Below, piece by piece: positions 49,538-61,989 of a stretch of DNA of 64,000 nt. The notes under the pieces were generated by a model. It saw only the letters and a program-made list of their open reading frames with translations, made no database searches and was not told the origin of the DNA. This DNA comes from Capitulum mitella. Taxonomy: Eukaryota; Arthropoda; Thecostraca; Pollicipedomorpha; Pollicipedidae. Every line of letters begins with the position of its first letter. Position 1 is the stretch's first letter. The stretch spans positions 23,676,122 through 23,740,121 of the forward strand of contig CP099843.1 in the NCBI GenBank assembly GCA_030062745.1. Reading direction: 5' to 3'. A program made the translations under genes and the position numbers.

Positions 49538-51032
49538 GAGTTAAACATCACCATTTCTTCAAAAATCACCGTGTTGACTTTTTCAGCTTAGGAGATTTGA
49601 GCCGGCTGGCGCGTCTCCTGTTTTGCGACCATGGCGCACAATGTCGCCCGCTATCTCCCTCAGCTGACCGGCGGAAGTAATGCTTTTCACTCATAGGTCG
49701 GTCACGTGGTTATCAGATGAGCCACCCTAAAATGTTTCCAGATTTGTAGGTATAAATCATGCCTTGATGCCTATTGCTCTGGCTGCTGCAATGTGTAAGA
49801 AAAACACTTTTTACAGAAATGTTGAAATTTCGCGTTTTCCCTAGGTTGTTTGTAGAAAGTTGAACAAATCTTTGACTTCTGGCCATAGGAAACAGCGATT
49901 CTCTTACGAGAAGGGGTATTCAGGCGTTCAAATGCCCAAGGCACTTCCCATGTACTTTGCCGTAAAAGAGTCTCATTGCAACCAATAGGGTAAGGTTCCC
50001 ATTTCTTTTCTGGCGTCATCAAAACTGCTAGGTGACTGGGACGGCGTACCCAGCATACCGTATCGAGGTGTTCAGGTCGTTAAAGATGGAATCGATTTTA
50101 ACGGCAGGTTGGCACAATCGGAGCAGTCTTCGCCAGTTGCACGCTCGTGAAACACAGTTCGCGCCCGAGTTCGCCTTTTCGAATCCCGAAACGGTGCGCT
50201 CGACTCGGCGTCAGAATGTCTACTGCCAACTTTCGTTGCGAACAGACCGTTTGCTTGCCTGCTCACACTGCATGCCGTTACGCCGCGCAATTTTTGGTAG
50301 AGAGCAGCGGCAACGCAAGGCGGCGCTCTGTTCGCGCATGAAGTACCGTTCCTCCCAGCCCACGCGCCTGCTTGCGTCTGAGCAAAGATGTATTTTGGGT
50401 CATTTCTTTTCAGCCAATGACCATATAGTAAATGGCAAATTTAAAAAAAGCTAGAGGCAGGCGCCACCTGCCCCCTCCCTCACACCCGGCGTCCCTGGAA
50501 CAGGGACGTGTCGGGGGGAAAAGGTGTTGCGCGCCCCTTTCGGTTGAAAATCTAACGGTTCTCTATGAACCAAAAATGTCAAAAGGCATTTCCGGAATAC
50601 AAAAAAGTGGTCGAAACCTGAGGGCTTCCTAGTTTTCAGGGTGTCAGCTGGTCCTGGCTCCCTCTGCAAGATAACCCGGCATTGACGGCGATACTTAACC
50701 AACTTCCATTGGCTGTTGGAGTGGGCGGTTAAAACTCCGCTGTCTGTCTCGAAAACCAGCCGTCCAATTTTGCTAGTTAAAATACCAATCAACAGCTTTG
50801 ATCAATGAACTTTGGGTTCTTCGACAGTTACATCGTTTTACTTTCGGGTCGGTGATGACGTCACAGGTAAGGTCAAAAACGAAAAAGCGATTATTTTCTC
50901 CTGAGCCACCTCATCACAGTGAAAAGCAGACCGCGACTTAAGTTTGCGTGACATTATGTTCCTGGCAGCTTAATCTCAACTTCTAAGTGTCACGTAACTC
51001 AAGGTCTTAAGAGTTCAAGGTCCCAGGTTGGG
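49538..51032. other. Unassigned
   Basis: Frames at 50032..50454 (plus, 140 residues) and 50451..50792 (minus, 113 residues) are open but show no domain. The latter covers a C-rich element-like end near 50460..50520. Confidence 0.4.
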
Positions 51033-51036
51033 TTAA

Positions 51037-52207
51037 TCCCCCTCTAAGTTTTTCCACAATTGCGAGAGAACGAACAAGTGCATCGCAAGAAACTTTGTAT
51101 ATCTTATTCTTAATCATTTTGACACATTGTGTCAAAGTTAAGACCTCAGGTCAAGTCACGTGCCTGAACTGGGTCAGGTCAAATAGACCTATGTCCAAAA
51201 AAGTTAAGCGCTCTGTAACTTTTTCGTGAAACACGATATCACAATAAAACTTTCAGGTACTAGATATCTTGATAGATGCAACAAATCGCTGTCACGGATT
51301 TTCGGAATTTTCCGGTCATCGACCTAAGGTCAAGCCCATTTTCATGAAATGTCGTCGTTTTTTTCGAAATTTGTGGGACTTTTTACAACTTTTTTAATGT
51401 GGGGTGATGCAGACATCCCATTGCCGTCAAAGAGCAAACTATCAATTCCAGCTGTTGACCTGAGGTGGGGTCACGAATAACTGTTTTGGGCCAAAATGTA
51501 ACGCCGTCAAAATCGGCGATGAATTACTCAGAACGGGTTGAGAATGGCAGAGCTGACTCGCACAGTTGCGAGAAATGCTAAAAAGTTCGAAAAGTCTAAA
51601 CAAATGGCATATTTTGGAAATAAAGAGGCTCTCACGAATAAAGTTCCGCCAGTTGCGTACACTGATAACTAATGCATTTTTCCTAAATTCAAACATGGAA
51701 AACCATCACAAGAACCACTGCAATCAAGAAATATCTCATGGAAAGGCCTACGTCGCGAAAACAAAGAAACGCTAAAATTAGTTCCCATTAAGTTCATACC
51801 GCATTCGGGAACGGCGCCCGTCCGTCACTCGGCGCGAAAATCGCCGTGTCTTTAACTTAGCGTTTCGGCGTACATATTAAACAAATCAGATACGTTAGAC
51901 GTGTATCGGCATCTGCGGACTTTTACGTGCTCGTTGGTGCCTTTGCTTACACCTTTTTAATTACAGCCTTTGAGATCCTGGCCTCTTCTCGGTTTCATGC
52001 AGTGGGCTGTGAAAAACCATATATAGGGCGTAAATGGCTTACGTGTTATCCAAAAACAAAATTGAGACCAGTTTCAAGCTCTACTTTCCAGGAGCTTTCC
52101 AACGGTGTGCTTATTTTTATTGTGCGACCGACTGTTGGTAAGTTAGAGGAGGACGGTTAGCCCTCACCAGTCGGCGAGTTCGGCGCCGACTGCCAGTCGG
52201 GCGCGGG
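51037..52207 (-). mobile_element. TTAA element, family B, inverted copy
   Basis: Family B in the opposite orientation: the GCGCGGG end is at the right (TTAA 52208..52211). The left end after TTAA (51033..51036) is degenerate, reading CCCCCTCTAAG instead of the usual CCCGTC. The interior matches the family in reverse, including CTGGGTCAGGTCAAATAGAC. It is diverged and probably immobile. Confidence 0.75.
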
Positions 52208-52249
52208 TTAAATTTGACCTCTGTTGTAACGTGCCATGCAACACATGTT

Positions 52250-52336
52250 TCCTGAATGGTTTCTGGGCGCCGAATGACCCTGCAGTCGGTGCGCCCCTAA
52301 GCCCCAATAACCAACCAACCAATCCTGAATGGTTTC
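52250..52336 (+). mobile_element. Short retroposon fragment with 14 bp target duplication
   Basis: TCCTGAATGGTTTC occurs at 52250..52263 and 52323..52336 and brackets 59 bases that hold GGCGCCGAATGACC and CTGCAGTCGGTGCGCC and end in a (AACC)n tail. That is the form of a 5'-truncated LINE or SINE 3' end inserted by target-primed reverse transcription. Confidence 0.75.
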
Positions 52337-54739
52337 ACACGGGGATTCTACAAAACTTCTTTCAGAGAGCTTTGGGAGCAAATAAACCTTGAAATGGCCC
52401 ATGTCATCGTGGCCGTCCAATACGGCACGCAATCGCCGACGAGACGAATAGAGTTTGTCTACGGTTTGGGCCGCCTGACGCAATGTGTCGGCACGATAGG
52501 GGTCAGCGGCGGCCACGATACTGGTGGCGCCTCTGGCGGCAGAAATGGCAACTACTGTCATCGCCCTGGCGACGGCCGAAATGGGCAGCATTTCTCAGAA
52601 GAAATAAGATTAAGATCAGAAGCAGACCATTTTGTAAGGAATCGCATACACCTCATGATACATCAGCTTCTTCTGCATCTTTTAAGTCACATATTATGCC
52701 CCCAAGATAAAAAATGCTCACGTACTTTAACAGGTGAAAGAAGCACTACACGAACGCTTCCCGTATTCAGGGCTAGCGGGACGTGTCGGACCATCGCGCG
52801 GACCGGCAAATTTTCATTCAAGGAGTTGAAAACGTCAGAGATCGCACCCAGATTCCAGACCAGAATTAACGGGGCTTTCGTACGCTGACATCCATGCGAG
52901 GATCCCAGGAAAAAATTGCACGTACTTTTTCAGTTGAACACAAACCTATGTTCTGAAACAATTTCATTTGCATTAGCTATGCATCAAAAAGCCCAGATTT
53001 TTCACATCAACGTTTCCAAACATTATACATATGTAACATGAGTTACCAAACGCGCTTTTGTAATACCTGTCATGCAATAACAGGCTGGTTAAACACACAG
53101 TTTGCTGCATAAAATGAAGCTGTAGCCAGACGACACAAGTCTGTTTGGGTAGGCAGCATCTGTAGTTCAATCAGATGCTTATATTTCGCCATGTTTTCCT
53201 GTATCCTCAATTGCATTATGGTGTTCCATACCTTCTTCCATCCAGACTGCAAAGCATGGCAAATTTTGGCACTTATGATGCTGTTCTGACTTGTGTGGTG
53301 TGGAAAACCATGGACCACCATTATGAACCTACTCATCTAGCACAAAGTGTGCTCTACAAAGTGTGACCAAATACATTTCATAATAAACATCAAAATACAG
53401 CAAAAAAATCAGAAGATGCAAATATTCCAGGACCATGGCACAAAATAAAGGATGCCAACAGCCGCAATGTTCAACAAATACCTCTTGGTTACATGTACAA
53501 ATGTACAAATTGCCAAAGAATGCTAAAATCCTGTGAGAAAAGATGCATAATGATAAAATCGTGCACAGTAATGATGCAGCATTATGGTCTGGCTACATGG
53601 AATTCATACCAAATTGACGTTTTGGCATAGTTATTCCATGATTGTGATGTGTCTGCTTCCATGGTTGGGTGACATTTTGCACTCAAAATTGCAGATTTAG
53701 CCACAATGCCTCAAAATCTTTTTCTGAGATTTCAGTTCATCTGAATCACATTGCCAGTGCAGAAATTTGGCATAAAATCTGTCCAAAATATTCAGGCGGT
53801 ACAGAAATCCTATGCATCTGGTATACATTACCACCCAGCGACGTCAGAACTGGGGGCAGGGGGGGGCAGCTTCCCCCCAACTTCGGACAAAATATAACAT
53901 TAACCCTATGGCATTGCATGGAAAGAAGTGAGGTAAAAGTCACATTTCCCCCCCCCCCCCATTTCCGCAGATTCCACCACTCCTGCTCTCACCTGCTGCG
54001 ACAATAGTACTATTAGGTGCAGCCTATCACCAGTTCAAACGCAGATGAATTTCTGTTCCGTTACTGTTTCTGCATCATTTCTCCTTAAAGATGAAGCAAA
54101 TTCTGGAATTCGTCCACAGCCTAGCATTATTTCTCAACGGAGGGCAGGCGCCAAGTCAACACGCATACTTTTCTACCCTTCCAGTAAGACAATCACTATG
54201 GGATGTTACCATTCGGGCATTTGGCGCTGATGCGTCCTGGACGGCTAAATAAGATAAACGCATGCACTCACCTTTAGCGTCAGAACAGGCACTACATCAC
54301 CATGTATTTCACGTCTACTGAATATACCGCAACCAACGCGTCGTAAAGTCAGCGTGCCGACTGTTTCACTTCAAAACGCGCGGGCTCTACGCTACGCGCC
54401 GCAAATGTACATATGCGCCACATTGTCTGGCGAAATGAGAAACTTTTCTTCTTCTTCCACGGGCGTCCCCTGTTGTCCGCCTCTACATGGAGCATGGTCC
54501 CTAACGAGTCAAACTGTGGAAGAATCGTTGAATAGTACACTGAGAAAAAGATTTGAGACCATGTTATAAACATTTGTATTTTAAGCCAGTTTTAGGTTTT
54601 ACATTCAAGCTTGAATCCTCTGCTGAAACTCTTGCTAAACCAATTTCCCGGGCGGAATTTCCGGTGCTCTCTGTAAATCAGCAAAGGTTCCATAATTATC
54701 ATTCATAAAGGCAGTACACGCAGGTGCGGAACCAAGGGC
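52337..54739. other. Unassigned
   Basis: A minus-strand frame at 52208..52591 includes the retroposon at its C-terminal end; its remaining part (ADPYRADTLRQAAQTVDKLY) is unrecognised. From 52920 to 54000 the sequence is AT-rich with GGGGCAGGGGGGGGCAG-type runs near 53850. No gene recognised. Confidence 0.4.
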
Positions 54740-55270
54740 ACGATGGGGCGGTTGCCCCTTCAAGGCCTGAGAAGGGGCTGCTCCAGGGCTGGCCCCGAAT
54801 GGGCCCTCTCAGACTCAAAATGGGTCCCGAACGAAAACGGTCCCGAACGGGCCCCGTATGAGCTTCACGGGGTCACTGTGAAAACGTGACGGGTTCTTTA
54901 TTCAATCAGGGGGACTGTGGGAGGGTTAGATGATCCATGAGATGCATGGAGGGACCCTTGAAGCCTCTAAAACGCCCCTAAGAGTACAACAGGGCCCCGA
55001 TACGGCAGATTCTTCCTGGGACTGCCAGAAGCGTCACAGGACCCCTGAGACGGTCAAGATGAGGACTGACTCCTTAGGACGGCATAGGGGCCCCTGGAAT
55101 GGCACAGGGGCCCCGAATGGGATTCACGGGCCCGTGTGAAAAGCTAAGGGTTCCTGATTCAGTCACAGGGCGTCTGCGAGGGTTGATGAGACTCTGAGAC
55201 GGAAACATGGCCCCCAAGATAGAAAGAAAGGCCCCTGAAACGCTCCAAGGGTCCCCTGGAACGCAAGAGA
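54740..55270. repeat. Degenerate GC-rich minisatellite with a period near 262 bp
   Basis: GGGGCCCC cores again. GCCCCGTATGAGCTTCACGG at about 54847 recurs as GCCCCGAATGGGATTCACGG at about 55109, and both are followed by a GTGTGAAAA and a GTCACAGGG-like stretch. It abuts the left border of the right duplication arm. Confidence 0.75.
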
Positions 55271-56682
55271 GGCCTTATACCACTTAATAGTCCGAAAAAG
55301 CTTAATGAACTTGTACTGTATTGCATTCGCTACCCCAAGGTACAGTTTGAGCGAGACCATAAGTGCATAAGGAGCCATCAAACTTGGCATTATAATTTTT
55401 AGTAATTTAGCTGGAGAATTCAATCAGCTGGTCAATGGGTGGTCTTGCCATATAGGTAAGTCCTCGACGTATTGTAATCGATACCAGCCGAAAATGTTCA
55501 TCACATTTGGAGGCTCTTGAATGGCCTGGGCGGTATTAGCGAAACGAACCAAGGTTGAAATGAAGAGAATTTCACTCAAACCTCCTCAATAAGTTAATGA
55601 CCTAATTGTCTTATTGGTGTTTTCTTCGCACCAAGATACTTCAGAACGTATTATCTTATCAACGTTATTTTTTTTCCCATAAATGCCCTCTGTGACGCAT
55701 CGCGAAATAAATGACGCACTGCCCCTGAACGCAGTGCTTTTGGAATCTACAACACTATCTGTAAATGCTCAAAATATCTGCTGTATGCGCTCAACTGCAC
55801 ATCCTAGAAATGATTATCGCACGATGTAGTCGAAACCAACGGAATTATACAAGTCTATGAACATTTCCGCACCGCCCAATCCTAGGTTGTCCACGACCAT
55901 TAAGACAAAAAGGGGGGGGGGATTTAGGAATGCCTAGGGACGGGGCAGGGAAAATTTAGGGGTGCCTCATGCGTTCACTTCAAATTTTGAGCATTTTGCT
56001 TATTGCTTGAAACGTTCCCCTCGTTGCGTTACGTAACACAACGGACATCTGTCAATCCATTTCAGTGTTTTTTTTCTTTTACCCACGAAAAATCGCAAAT
56101 TAAAATGTCACCAGCGACTTGACGTTATTCGCCGACTTATTCGCCGTCATTAGTGCCATCGTTTATGAACACAGTCACAGCATGGCTCAAAAACATCGCG
56201 GAAAAAGGGTCGAAGAATGAAAATATCATTTCCAGAATAGCTATGTGGAGAAGAAATTGTTACAGGAAACGGATTGTGAGTGGAAACGTATTCGCGAACA
56301 CGCTTGGAGAAGGGAGATATTCTCTCGTAAAAACTGGATCATTCAATTCCCGATGTTTGCGAAGTCGTTAGCCAGTAGAAAGAGTTACGGCCGAACCGAA
56401 AAGGGCTACGCTAAGCCCGATCATTCACTGTTTCTGCTAACTGGATGAAAAGTCCTTCGGCACGCAGCCTCGCTCCTAATCATGTTTGTGTTGGCATTCG
56501 TACGAAAGAGAAGGGTGTTGTGGGCTGAGGGACGGGATCTCGGTGCTCGGTAAACGAGCCTTCGTCAGCTGCTGCATGAGCGGGAAGATTCAAGAACGTT
56601 TGTAATGCCCAAAGCCTTGGTCTGTACAGTGGTCAGCAGGTGTGTTATCTGAGACTTCTTGACTTGGGTACCAGCGGCTTAA

Positions 56683-57885
56683 CCCCATTCCCGGAGGGCT
56701 AGACGGTATGGCCGATTCCCGGCAGGGGGGAGCGGATACGGCCCCCCTGAGATCTCGAGAACTACTTGTCCGATTTTATCGCAACAAACGACAATCGATT
56801 TGCCGTCACGTGAACTACATTTTTATAAAAAGAAATTTTCCAAATTTTGAAATTTGTGGATACAGGGGGGAAAAAATGTCAAAATGGGGGGTACTTTTGG
56901 ACTTCTTATAACTCCGTTGTTCATCGACCGATTTCGATGAAACTGGCATGAATCGAGAGATTATGGATAGGGTTTTACCATGGGTCCGCAAATGTAAAAT
57001 TTTGAGAAAATTCATGGGCGTTCACAGGGTTTCAAAAATAGGAGGATTAGTTTTCTAACAACTAGATGAACAAATGAGGCAGACACCCTTTTTTGGCTTC
57101 TGCTAGTCATGTTATACTAAAGACGTACAAATCGCATTACAATGTTTGTATAATGTTAGCATGGGCGGTGCCAGGGACATGAAAAAGGGGGAACTGTCAT
57201 GGTCACACGTTTCTCAGATCATCTTGTGACCTTTGACCTTAAATGACCTCCGGTGGCCTTGGGGTCACTTGGAATGATCTCCGATGCATTTAATATTATC
57301 TTTAAGCGTTTTCAATCATTTGAATTCACTCTATTTCAAAAATTTCATTTTATGGCTATTGCGATATAGGGTATGCGTACGGACATTTTAGGTCATATCT
57401 CGGTGACCCGACCTGATATCAAGCTGAAACTTGGTACACAAGTATAAGGCACCCTTCTACGTGATATATATTCGTGGTTTGGCATTTGAAAAAAACTGCG
57501 CCGAAATTATTGCGAAAAAACAAATTTTGATTTTGACCTTGACCTGACCTTGTAAAATTACCTCAGGTAATCAAAATTGCATCTGCACATTGCCCAACTA
57601 TTTAGCTATACATCCATGTAAAGTTTTATGTTCCAAAAACTCTGTTTTTGGCAGACATTTTCCTTTTACCCTTAACATGGCCAAAAATGGCATGAGGTGC
57701 CTCGCAAAACCGTTGCCTGACTCCACCCCTGAGCAAAGTAGAATTTTGAAATTTTGTGACGGCACGTCGAAAGAATAGCTGGGAAAAGTCACCAAGTTTC
57801 GTGAGGCTGCGTTAAAAAGCCTGGAATTGGCAAGCAAAAAACCCGAGGGGGGGGCGGATTCCGACCCCCCCTGCCAGGAATAGGG
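56683..57885 (+). mobile_element. TTAA element, family A, copy with a paralogous empty site
   Basis: 1203 bp between TTAA at 56679..56682 and 57886..57889, with ends CCCCATTCCCGG and CCAGGAATAGGG. The left arm of the outer duplication has a single uninterrupted TTAA at 1696..1699 in the matching sequence (CAGCGGC-TTAA), so this is direct evidence of insertion at TTAA with duplication of those four bases. There is no open transposase. It carries a DR1-type TGACCTTTGACCT at 57227..57239. Confidence 0.92.
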
Positions 57886-58398
57886 TTAAGATTGAGGGTG
57901 TTTGGAGACAGGTACTCTGAATCAGTGCCTGTGGGGGTCAGCGTCTTTGTCCTAAGCAAGCATCAATTGGGTGCGTTGTAAAGCACTCAGTCTGAGCTGT
58001 CACTGGCGTGACGTGTAACTTCTTTTTGTTCCTTCTTTGGCGTACACGCTCGGAACATCCACAACTCGTTGGCAGTAAAGGCATAAAAGCATACAAAGAT
58101 TGTTTTACAGTATGTTCATGCATATCATATCAAGATCATGTCGTGCGACAACATTAACAGAGTGCAGTCTCAGATTCGGCAGAAACAACGAAAACGTATC
58201 TATGAGGTGTAACAAGAACAAAAAGAACCATGCCACTGCATTGCTCTGTAATGGCATCGTAATGTAAAAGAGTACCACAAGGAGCTGTAAAAATATAACC
58301 TATCTCCGCCTCGTATACATGATCATGTAACTGACGCCAACACAACGACTTAACGTGGTTACTACGTTGAACTTTCTTCGAGGACAGCTTGCGGCGGG

Positions 58399-58708
58399 CT
58401 ACTTTGGCATTGTCAACCCATTTTTGTTGACATGGTACAGCCCGAAGTTTAAGTCGTCTGCGCCGACTCCGTCTTTAGCCTGCTTAATCGCAAGCGAGTT
58501 GAAGCAGCCTGGATGTCGACTCTTCCGTTTGCAAGGGTACAGGAAGCAGTAGCGCACCAGCAGGTTGAAACTCTCCAGCGTCGTGAAGTTCTTTTGCGTC
58601 ATGTACACGACGAACGACGGTCTGAAGACGTCAGCTGAGCTCTGCTTCTCCAGACTGATCTCCTGGTTCACCAAGTCGGCCATGCACCTCTTCTCGGTGA
58701 CGAACAAG
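58399..58708 (-). CDS. Duplicate GT31 terminal exon, probably of an upstream gene copy
   Basis: Same length, frame, acceptor and stop as the exon at 2210..2519. I count three base differences in 310, and all three change the residue: Lys to Arg in the EKKC stretch, Lys to Thr in YMKQK, Glu to Asp in GADEL. It lies within the right arm of the outer duplication. It is upstream (in gene direction) of the first recognised exon of the GT31 gene in this window, so it cannot be part of that gene. The simplest reading is the 3' end of a second tandem GT31 gene whose other exons lie beyond position 64000. An orphan exon carried by a segmental duplication, or a misplaced haplotype, is also possible. 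Confidence 0.55.
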
Positions 58709-60290
58709 CTAGCGACAAGACATTCTGGTTAGCTGTGACTGTGACTGTTAGTTGTGACTGTGCTTGACACACTGGAGATCTACGGACACTGGACCAAACA
58801 CTGGGGACCCACGAATGGCTGGCTCACACTGGAGTCCCAAGAACACAGACTACACACTGGGGACCACAGTTATGGACAAGACAGGGGACCTATGAAGGTG
58901 GACCGTATATTGGGCACCCACGACCCGTGACGGGACGACGGCAGAGCGAACGCAGCCGAAACAAATGAGCGACTTATGAGCCGCATCATTCTGATGGTTC
59001 ATTGTTTCATAAATATGAAACACATTTGTCTGAATATTAACACACGAGTTACTGGAAATTTTGTTTTTGTTCTGGTTTTTGGTTGGTTTTTGTTTTTTGT
59101 GGTTTTACGGGCACAATTTTCGAACGACAAAATCCGGTGACCCAATGTTTTCATACCCCTACCTGAACAAAACAGGCACATTTTGACAAAAAAAAAAAAA
59201 CAGTTGACCAGGTCTCCATAGAATAAATGTTACACTATGCTTATATACCATGTCAAAATAGAAGGTAACCATCTTCATCAGAATACAGGTATAGGGCAAG
59301 CACTATATAGGCTTGACAGTCATAGTAAATGACTACGCCATAGTGTATGCCAGATCATAAGCTGAATCATAGACGTGGTTTTTATGTATCGTCAAGACCC
59401 CACCACCTATCTTTTCCTTTTGACATCACTTGGAAGAAGATCATGAGAAATTAAACAAAGACCAAAGATCAGGCCACGCAAGCCATAAGTGACTTGCAGC
59501 GAGGTTAACACCGGTCGCTGGCTAGCTTTGCACAGAGCTAATTAAGCCACCTATCCGACACAAATCTAGTCTAAGCCACCAGAATACGGCATCCACAGAG
59601 AAACCTATGCTACTTTTAGAGTCCTCGTGAAATTGTTTGTCCGAGCCACTAAAATGATTGAGGTTCGGGTCAACAAATAACTTGAAATCGTCACATAGAC
59701 TGGCCTTGGGTCGCGTCTTGCAAACATATTGCTCATCGTGCAAAATGAATTCATTTAATGCCACATATAAAAAATGTCGACTATTCTCACCCTGTAAATG
59801 CGTTTCTGAAGCTTGTCGGCAATGAAGTTGGTCGGCAAAACACTGTCACTTTTCGACATCTGACCTGATGTGCGACAATATCGGTGACCTTTAAGTTAAC
59901 AGATGGGAAATATCTGAGGCATCAGAATCACAGACCATGTATTGCCGTTCGAATCGGTGAAATCGTACCATCGGTTCTCGAGATATAGACACAGGTGACA
60001 CTCAAGACAGGTGATCAAAAATCAAATTAAAATAAAACAAAAAAGCAAAAAATGGATGAAAAGGTATGATATCAAGTGCCTGGTGATTGGTGAAACACCC
60101 CAGTCAGCGCCGGGTTAAACACCATGACATCATGCCGTTGTAGAATTTCTACGAATAGATACTGAACAGTTCAATACTGTCATAAAGGACGCAGGGACGT
60201 AGCCAAGGGGGGGGCATGGGGCCATGGCCCCCCCGGAGCCAAGCGGTCTACACTAGATACATGGAGATTTCGCATGAATACGTAATAATG

Positions 60291-60294
<4 letters not shown>

Positions 60295-60338
<44 letters not shown>
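60295..60338. repeat. (TA)n microsatellite
   Basis: About 44 bases of TA in the right duplication arm; the left arm has only about 14 at 4079..4092, so the array expanded or shrank after duplication. Confidence 0.95.
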
Positions 60339-60339
<1 letters not shown>

Positions 60340-60784
60340 CAAAAACAAACATTATATGTTTTACCATGAATTAACCCGCGCAAGACCGTCGGTCCGTTTC
60401 GAACATGGGGAACTGAGGGGCGGGGGCAGTTGGCCGCCCCCTCTAACTCACCAACGGTTGGTCGCACGATAAAAATAAGCATACCGTTGGAAAGCCTGTG
60501 ACGAGTAGAGCTCGAAACTGTCCTCATTCTTAGTTTTAGATAATATGTAGGCAATTTACGCCCTATACAGTACTGGACAAATTATTAGCAATTTCTGATC
60601 ATATGTTAATTTTTGTCATTTTTTGCGAAATCTGAGTCATAGAACTGGACTTTGGAGAACCAATTTAACTGGGATCCATTCCAGATCCAGTTTCTTTTAG
60701 TTTTCTTTCCATAAAACATCTTTGCTCGTCAAAAATTTGTAAAAAATCGAGGTTTTTGGTGAATCGGAGGCAAAATCGTGAAAA

Positions 60785-61238
60785 ATGGGACGTGTCAGTG
60801 ATTTGAGTCCCAGAAAGAAAGGCCAAATACGTGTTTTACTGGAAACCGGTGCTCTTAAACAGGCTGAAATAGCGAAGAAATTGGATGTTTCTACAACTGT
60901 AGTCAGTCGTCTTAAGAAAAAAATTGATAGTGGGGAGGACATTGATGCCAAAAGAAAGGGTAAATGCGGTCGAAAGAGAATAACAACTCCAAGGCAGGAC
61001 AGGCGCATTGTAAACATGGCCCTGTCTGACAGGAAAGGCTCCTGCAAGAAGATTTCCACACAGTTGGCTGGTGAAGGTTTCTCTGTTCACCGTCGCACTG
61101 CAAATCGAAGACTCTGTGCTGCTGGGCTGAAGGCACATCCGCCCGAGAAAGAAGCCGCGACTAACTGAACGAATGAAGAAGGCTAGGTATGGTTGGGCCA
61201 TTCAACACAAGGACTGGACAGAGGCAGACTGGGCTCAG
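60785..61238 (+). CDS. Tc1-like transposase, exon 1 (DNA-binding half), frameshifted
   Basis: Starts MGRVSDLSPRKKGQIRVLLE and gives a first helix-turn-helix (TGALKQAEIAKKLDVSTTVV), a basic linker with GRKR, and a second helix-turn-helix around KKISTQLAGEGFSVHRRTAN. That is the usual paired DNA-binding domain of Tc1 transposases. Near 61134..61145 the frame slips. The first frame stops at 61168, while the frame that continues (RKKPRL, then YGWAIQHKDW and WAQ) runs to the donor CTCAG|GTATGT. The exon is 454 bases, one more than a multiple of three, so a single added base explains it. As it stands the product would be a truncated DNA-binding fragment. Confidence 0.85.
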
Positions 61239-61410
61239 GTATGTCTGTTTTGCCTTATAATGTTTCTTTAGTGAAAAGAGAACACTGTCATGTTTTATTT
61301 CTGTCTTTCCAGTCCATTGAAAAGCCTAATTCAAATTTGTTACGAAGTAGATTCATTCATCCCATGTCAAGTAGCAATCTTTTATTTGAAACATTTACTT
61401 TTCTTTTCAG

Positions 61411-61989
61411 GTTATCTTCAGTGATGAGTCCACCTTTGAGGTTCTGGATGACAGAGTGCAAACAGTCAGAAAAAGGCCAGGAAAGGAATTTCTTCCCGAA
61501 TGTTTGCAAAAGACTGTGAAATTCGGTCAGAAAATTATGGCATGGGGTGGCATTTCTGTTCATAGTACCAGTCGACTACATATCGTAGAAGGTACCATGA
61601 ATGCCCGGAAGTATGTGCAAATGATGGACTCTCGTTTGAAGCCACAAATCCAGGACTGGTATGGAGATGAACCATGCATGTGCCAACAGGACTCTGCCCC
61701 ATGCCACACTGCCAAGTCTGTTTATGCATGGCTAAAGAAAAACAAGATTTCTGTGTTGCCATGGCCCGGAAATTCCACAGATATGAACCCAATTGAAAGT
61801 CTGTGGGACATTCAAAAAGATGAGATCCACAGTGAACCAATAACGATCAAGACAAAACTGATAGAAAGACTGATTCATGTGTGGTTCCACTCGGAAAAAA
61901 ATAAAGGTTTATGTAACACCCTCATTCGAGGCATGCCACGTCGAGCTGAGGCGCTGGGCCTGGCCAGAGGTGGTACTACCAAGTACTAA
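61411..61989 (+). CDS. Tc1-like transposase, exon 2 (DDE catalytic half)
   Basis: Begins right after a CTTTTCTTTTCAG acceptor; the intron is 172 bases (61239..61410). The peptide starts VIFSDESTFE, has MAWGGIS, QQDSAPCHTA and NPIESLW, and ends TTKY. The three catalytic residues are visible: Asp in FSDE, Asp in QQDS, and Glu in NPIE. There are 34 residues between the second Asp and the Glu, the DD34E spacing of Tc1. With exon 1 the full transposase would be about 343 residues, normal for the family, with catalytic positions near 156, 245 and 280. This half is open and has all key residues. Confidence 0.9.
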   Translation, partial: VIFSDESTFEVLDDRVQTVRKRPGKEFLPECLQKTVKFGQKIMAWGGISVHSTSRLHIVEGTMNARKYVQMMDSRLKPQIQDWYGDEPCMCQQDSAPCHTAKSVYAWLKKNKISVLPWPGNSTDMNPIESLWDIQKDEIHSEPITIKTKLIERLIHVWFHSEKNKGLCNTLIRGMPRRAEALGLARGGTTKY

